The notes beneath the pieces were generated by a model. That model was not told the origin of the DNA, did not search any database, and was given only the letters and a program-made list of their open reading frames with translations. Position numbers and translations under genes: made by a program. 64,000 nucleotides of DNA. It comes from Delphinus delphis. Taxonomy: Eukaryota; Chordata; Mammalia; Artiodactyla; Delphinidae. Every line of letters begins with the position of its first letter. Position 1 is the first letter of the stretch. Where the stretch lies: NCBI RefSeq assembly GCF_949987515.2, contig NC_082698.1, forward strand, positions 35,639,964-35,703,963. The letters are read 5' to 3'. Positions 59,630 through 64,000 of this stretch are shown one piece after another.

Positions 59630-61900
59630 CATCCAGATAAATGTAGACAGATATTTAATAAAATTCAACACCCTCTCATTAATTGAAGAAAAAACTTAAA
59701 ACTTTGCAAACTAGAAAGAAAAAGACTTTGCTTAACCTGGCCAAAGAATGATACCAAAAACTTACAGGAAACCCAAAATTTAATGGCAAAAATTTAGAAA
59801 TATTTCCTTTAAAATCAAGTGGAAATGAAATTTCTCATTACCCAACTTTTATTCAACATTATAATGGGGGTTTACCAGTATAGTAAGAAAAAGGAACAAA
59901 ATAATGAGAAGATAGGGAAGAAATAGGCTGTTGGGTATGGCTATCCATATTGGATATGATTATCTCCATAGAAAATCCAAGAGAATATACAAGTTTTAAA
60001 TTGAGAAGAGAGCTCAACAAGGTTACTGAACATAGATCAATAAACAAAGATAATTTGGTTTTCTATATACCAAGAGCGAAAATTTAAATACTATATATAT
60101 ACTATATAGCCACAAATATAACATACCTATGAATGAATCTTCAAAATGAGGTGTAAGAACAAGATAACAAGGTAATGATTTAATATCATTAATATTCTAG
60201 TTCTTCCAAGATTAATCTATAAGTTCTGCACAATTCCCATATAAGAAAATTTTAAAAACATACAAATCTTGGGCTTCCCTGGTGGCGCAGTGGTTGAGAG
60301 TCCGCCTGCCGATGCAGGGGACACGGGTTCGTGCCCCGGTCCGGGAAGTTCCCACATGCCGTGGAGTGGCTGGGCCGCTGAGCCTGCGCGTCCGGAGCCT
60401 GTGCTCCGCAACGGGAGAGGCCACAACAGTGAGAGGCCCGTGTACCGCAAAACAAACAAACAATAAAAAAAACATACAAGTCTTTGAAAACCTGATTTAA
60501 AAAAAATATATTCAGAAAAAAAGGACCAAGAGTTGCTAAGACAATTTGTGGAAAAGGAAATTGGTGGGGCAATTTCTCTTCCCAGAGAACAAGACTTTAG
60601 TAAATAAAATAGCATGATTTAGGCCAGCAGTGTTAAAAGAAGAGAAATTGGTCCATTGAACATAAAAAGAGCTCCAAAATAAACATATGGAAAATTGATA
60701 TATGACATAGTTCCTCTGGCAAATCAGTTGGGACAGGATCGGCATCTTAACCCTAAGAAAATAAGAAAGAAATGTGATTATATCTCGACATAAGCCATAC
60801 AAAAAAAAAAAAAATCAATTCTAGGTGAAATAAAATCTAATGGTGAAAGTAACATTTAACAGCTTTAAATTAAAATACAGGATTATATCTTTGACCTAAG
60901 TTCGGGAAAGTATTTCTTAAATGACAAAGAGTAAACAAAGGAAAATGAAATCTGTACGTTTGATTACATAAAACTAAAAGCTTATATGTATCATGACATG
61001 CAAACTATCAGCAAAAAGGAAGTACCAACTGGGAAAAATCATTAGAGCCTATTTATCAAAGGATTAGATGTTATCTAGAATATTTGGATAAATAACATCT
61101 GAAGAGAAATTGGTGAAGATTATGAACTGGAAGTTCACAGAAGAAAACTACACAGCTTACACACTCAACTTCTCTAATAATTAGGAACACAACAGCTATC
61201 ACTTCATAGCTTATGGACTGGCCAATAATAAAGGTGGGCAAAACACAAAGAAATGGGAATTCATTTAGTATGGATAGAAATGAAAAATCACTCTGGAGAG
61301 CAATTTAACAAAATCTAGTAAAGATGAATTTGCATGTCCCCTTCCAGGCAGCAGTTCTGATTCTAGGCATTTACCTGAAAGTAACTCCGGAACATAAGCC
61401 CAGGACACATGGGTTATAATGTTCACGGTAGTATTTTTTGAAATATCAGTGACTTGGAATCAACCTAAATGTCATCAAGGATAGAATAGATACATTTATT
61501 GTGCTGTATTCATACAATGTAACATTATTCACCAGTGAAAATGAATTAGAACTGTTAATATGGACATGGCTCACAAATATACAGTGAAGGAAGCAAGTTG
61601 CAGAAGGCTCTACCCATTATGACATCAACGTATAAAATCTAAAGGTATGCCAAAAGAGTATATATTGTTTAGGAATACAAACTCACCTAACACAGTAGAA
61701 AGACATTCACAGAAAAGATAAATACCCAGTTCAAAATAATAGTTACCTGTAGTGAGGGAGAGGAATTTGAATAAAATTGTGGGAGTGTGCACATGGGCTT
61801 CAAGAGTGGTGGTCACATTTTACTTCTTGAGGTGGTAAATAACAGGCACTTTATTTTAAAAATAAATTTGGATGATAAAAATTTCATAATCAAAACCCTG
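59630..61900 (+). mobile_element. Old L1 ORF2 and 3' part, sense, split by a SINE
   Basis: 59630-60270 and 60485-61900 are co-linear old L1. The first part has 'atttaataaaattcaacacc' and the last has the ORF2 C-terminal/3' region ('gatagaatagatacatttat', 'tggctcacaaatatacagtg'). No frame is open. Highly diverged, so borders are approximate. Confidence 0.65.
60271..60467 (+). mobile_element. CHR-type SINE (short form), sense, with 17-bp TSD
   Basis: The head 'gggcttccctggtggcgcag' has an A-box-like 'tggcgcagtgg' and a B-box-like 'gggttcgtgcccc', both tRNA-derived Pol III promoter elements. The tail is 'aaaacaaacaaacaataaa'. The TSD lies at 60254-60270 and 60468-60484, 17 bases with one mismatch (16 of 17 identical). 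Many CpGs are intact, so this is among the youngest insertions here. Confidence 0.95.
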
Positions 61901-62009
61901 ATGAAAGTTGTTTGTAGTTAGACTCATAAAGTTATCCTGAAGCGTCTTCCTTGAGGAGAAATTTTGGGGTGCTTTCTTTTCCATATAAGTGAGTGGGTGC
62001 TTGGGAATT

Positions 62010-62145
62010 AATTTTTATAATATTTTCCCACTAGACTGCATTCCTCCAATGCAAGAATTATGCCTTATTCATCTTTGTAATCCCCATTAATCCGAGAATG
62101 CAAAACAAATACTTTATGAAGGAATGAATGAATGACTCTGGTGAA
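62010..62145 (+). mobile_element. L2 LINE 3' end, sense
   Basis: 'actagactgcattcctccaa', 'ttgtaatccccattaatccg' and 'tatgaaggaatgaatgaatg' follow the L2 3' terminus. Confidence 0.7.
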
Positions 62146-62379
62146 CATAAAGTTTAGAAACCATCAGTATAAAACAGCAGATTTCCATGTACCAGCTCAA
62201 ATTGTTTTGGCAACCAGGTAGAGGAACCATTCCAAAGTATTCTCTCATCTCTCTCTAGAATCGATCTTATTTGCTCCTGAGGGCAAATTTGATCTGTTAC
62301 TCCTGAATAATTATTACCGTGATAAGTTTTTTCTGTGTTCCATGGAACACTATTGTTCAGTGAAATATTAATAAGTGTA

Positions 62380-63720
62380 CTTCAATCGAAGGGCCTCATG
62401 GTCAAATAAATTTGGAAAACACGGAATTTAAAAAGTGAAAATAATCTACAAAAAAACCTACAGCTGACATAATACTTGATGGTGAGAAACTGAAAACAAG
62501 GAATGATGTCTTTTATCACTCTTATTTCATATCATGTTGCAAATGCTAGCTAACACAATAAAACAACAGAAGGAAATAAAAGATACACCTATCAGGAAGG
62601 GAGAAATAAAACTCTGATTGCAGATGACATGATTGGCTATGTAAAAACCCCAAAGAATCAACAAAAATCTCTTAGAAATAATAAGTGAGAATTCAAGGTC
62701 ACAGGTTTACAAGGTTAATACGTAGAAGTCAATTACTTCCCTATATACCAGTGATGAACAATTAGATTTGAAATTTAAACATATCATTTGCAATAGCAAA
62801 AATTAAAAAATACTTAACGATAAATATAACAAAATATGTACAAGGGCCATATGCAGAAAATTAAGACTCTGATGAAAGAAAACAAAGAAGATCCAAATAA
62901 ATGAGTTATTCTGTGTTCATAGATTGGAAGACTTAATATTGTTAAGATGTCTATTCTTCCCAACTAGATCTATCGATTCAATGCATTCTCAATCGAAACC
63001 CTAGCAAGCTATTTTGTAAATATTGTAAAGCTAATTCAAAAGTTTATATGGAAAGATAAAAGATCTAGAATAGTCAAAACAAAACTATAAAGAAGAAGTT
63101 GGAGGACTCACACTAACCAATTTCAAGACTTATGATAAGGTTACAGTAATGAAGATAGTGTGGTATTGGTGGAAGAATAGACAAAGATCAATGGACAGAA
63201 AGAATAGAAAGCTCAGAAATAGACTCACAAAGTATAGTGAACTGATCTCTGACAAAAGAACAAATGTAACTCAATACAGAAAGGATAGTCTTTTTAACAA
63301 ACGGTACTTGAACAATTGGACATCTACCTGCAAAAAAAGGAATCTAGACACAGACTTTGCATCTTTCACAAATATTAACTCAAAATGATCATAGACCTAA
63401 ATATAAAATGTGAAACTATGAAACTCCTAGAAAATAACATAGCAGAAGATCCAGGTGACCTTGGGTTTGGTGATGACTCTCTAGATACAACAGTAGAAGC
63501 ATGATCCGTGAAAGAAAAAATAAGTTGGACTTCCTTAAAATTGAACTTTTGCTCTGTGAAAGACACTGTTATGAGAATGAAATACAAGCCCAGATTAGAA
63601 GAAAATATTTGCAAATGCATATCTGATAAAGGCCTTGTATCCAAAATATACAAATAATTCTTAAAACTAAACAAGAAAACAATTTAAAAATTAGCAAAAG
63701 ATCTCACACACACTAAACCA
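62380..63720 (+). mobile_element. Old L1 ORF2 fragment, sense
   Basis: Runs from the RT region to the C-terminal half. The catalytic box at 62617-62628 reads I-A-D-D, with both Asp kept, but in a broken frame. Later blocks such as 'gaagacttaatattgttaag' and 'gaacaattggacatctacct' follow L1 order. The 79-codon frame at 63149-63388 is a surviving piece. Confidence 0.8.
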
Positions 63721-63739
63721 AAGAGGATATAAAGATGGC

Positions 63740-64000
63740 ATATGAACTACATCTTCTTTATCCATTCCTCTGTTGATGGACATTTAGGTTGCTTCCATGT
63801 CTTGGCTATTGTAAACAGTGCTGCAATGAACAGTGGGGTATATGTATCTTTTCGGACCATGTTTTTCTCTGGATATACGCCCAGGAGTGGAATTGAAGGA
63901 TCATATGGTAGCTCTATTTTTAGTTTTTTAATGAACCTCCATACTGTTCTCCCCAGTAGCTGTACCAGTTTATATTCCCACCAAGAGTGTAGGGAGGGTT
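63740..64000 (-). mobile_element. L1 ORF2 3'-end, antisense, runs off the window
   Basis: 'catcttctttatccattcct', 'aggttgcttccatgtcttgg' and 'gaacctccatactgttctcc' match 8265-8510 of the near full-length L1. It meets the sense L1 at about 63720-63740 in a tail-to-tail arrangement and continues beyond the window. Confidence 0.88.

Noticed and set aside
60271..60345. tRNA-like A and B boxes
   Set aside because: They belong to the tRNA-derived head of a SINE; no cloverleaf of a functional tRNA can be drawn and an A-rich tail and TSD follow.

Overview
The window looks like non-coding nuclear DNA from a mammal, most likely a cetacean. The strongest organism clue is five tRNA-derived SINEs of the CHR type (1340-1545, 34477-34682, 34736-35096, 35822-36031, 60271-60467). 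Their heads read like 'ggcttccctggtggcgcag'. This family belongs to the cetacean/hippopotamus/ruminant lineage, and copies of the short form are most abundant in whales and dolphins. I see no BovB or Bov-tA element, which argues against a ruminant; a hippopotamus is not excluded. MIR, L2, MaLR (MLT1-type) LTRs, Tigger and MER elements form the usual older mammalian background.

I find no intact protein-coding gene, spliced exon set, tRNA or rRNA gene. Most long reading frames are pieces or antisense shadows of LINE-1 (L1) ORF1/ORF2, or lie in GC-rich L1 5'UTR or SINE sequence.

Layout. 1-6400: nested antisense L1s (a decayed L1 with its 5' end at 3450, cut by a SINE; then L1 and LTR scraps; then a very old L1/HAL1-like stretch). 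6553-6965: MaLR LTR. 7736-14838: an almost complete antisense L1 (3'UTR, ORF2, ORF1, CpG-rich 5'UTR), broken by frameshifts and stops. 14839-34460: mostly unique DNA with small L2/MIR/MaLR pieces, a Tigger (MER2-like) element split by a young L1 fragment with clear target-site duplications (TSDs), and two stretches that look like possible regulatory DNA. 34477-36031: a cluster of three SINEs in opposing orientations. 36390-40620: an old antisense L1 interrupted by two different LTRs in opposite orientations and by a MaLR piece. 40620-46200: mostly unique DNA, with an L2 piece and an ERV1-like solo LTR. 46205-48674: MaLR and sense L1 fragments. 48675-56930: unique DNA, MIR, an about 1 kb L2 antisense piece, an old sense L1 and a MER20-like element. 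56930-64000: old L1s in both orientations, one with a SINE carrying a 17-bp TSD.

The annotated features do not act together as a pathway. The window is a record of layered retrotransposon insertion. The observations most worth a second look are: an unassigned about 300-bp repeat present twice in inverted orientation (50736-51050 and 57735-58045); the CpG-rich L1 promoter with a long outward antisense reading frame; a SINE insertion with an apparent target deletion and no TSD; a closely spaced inverted SINE pair; and the two candidate regulatory stretches. I do not see a new biological system. Repeat family names come from memory of consensus sequences and were not confirmed by a search.
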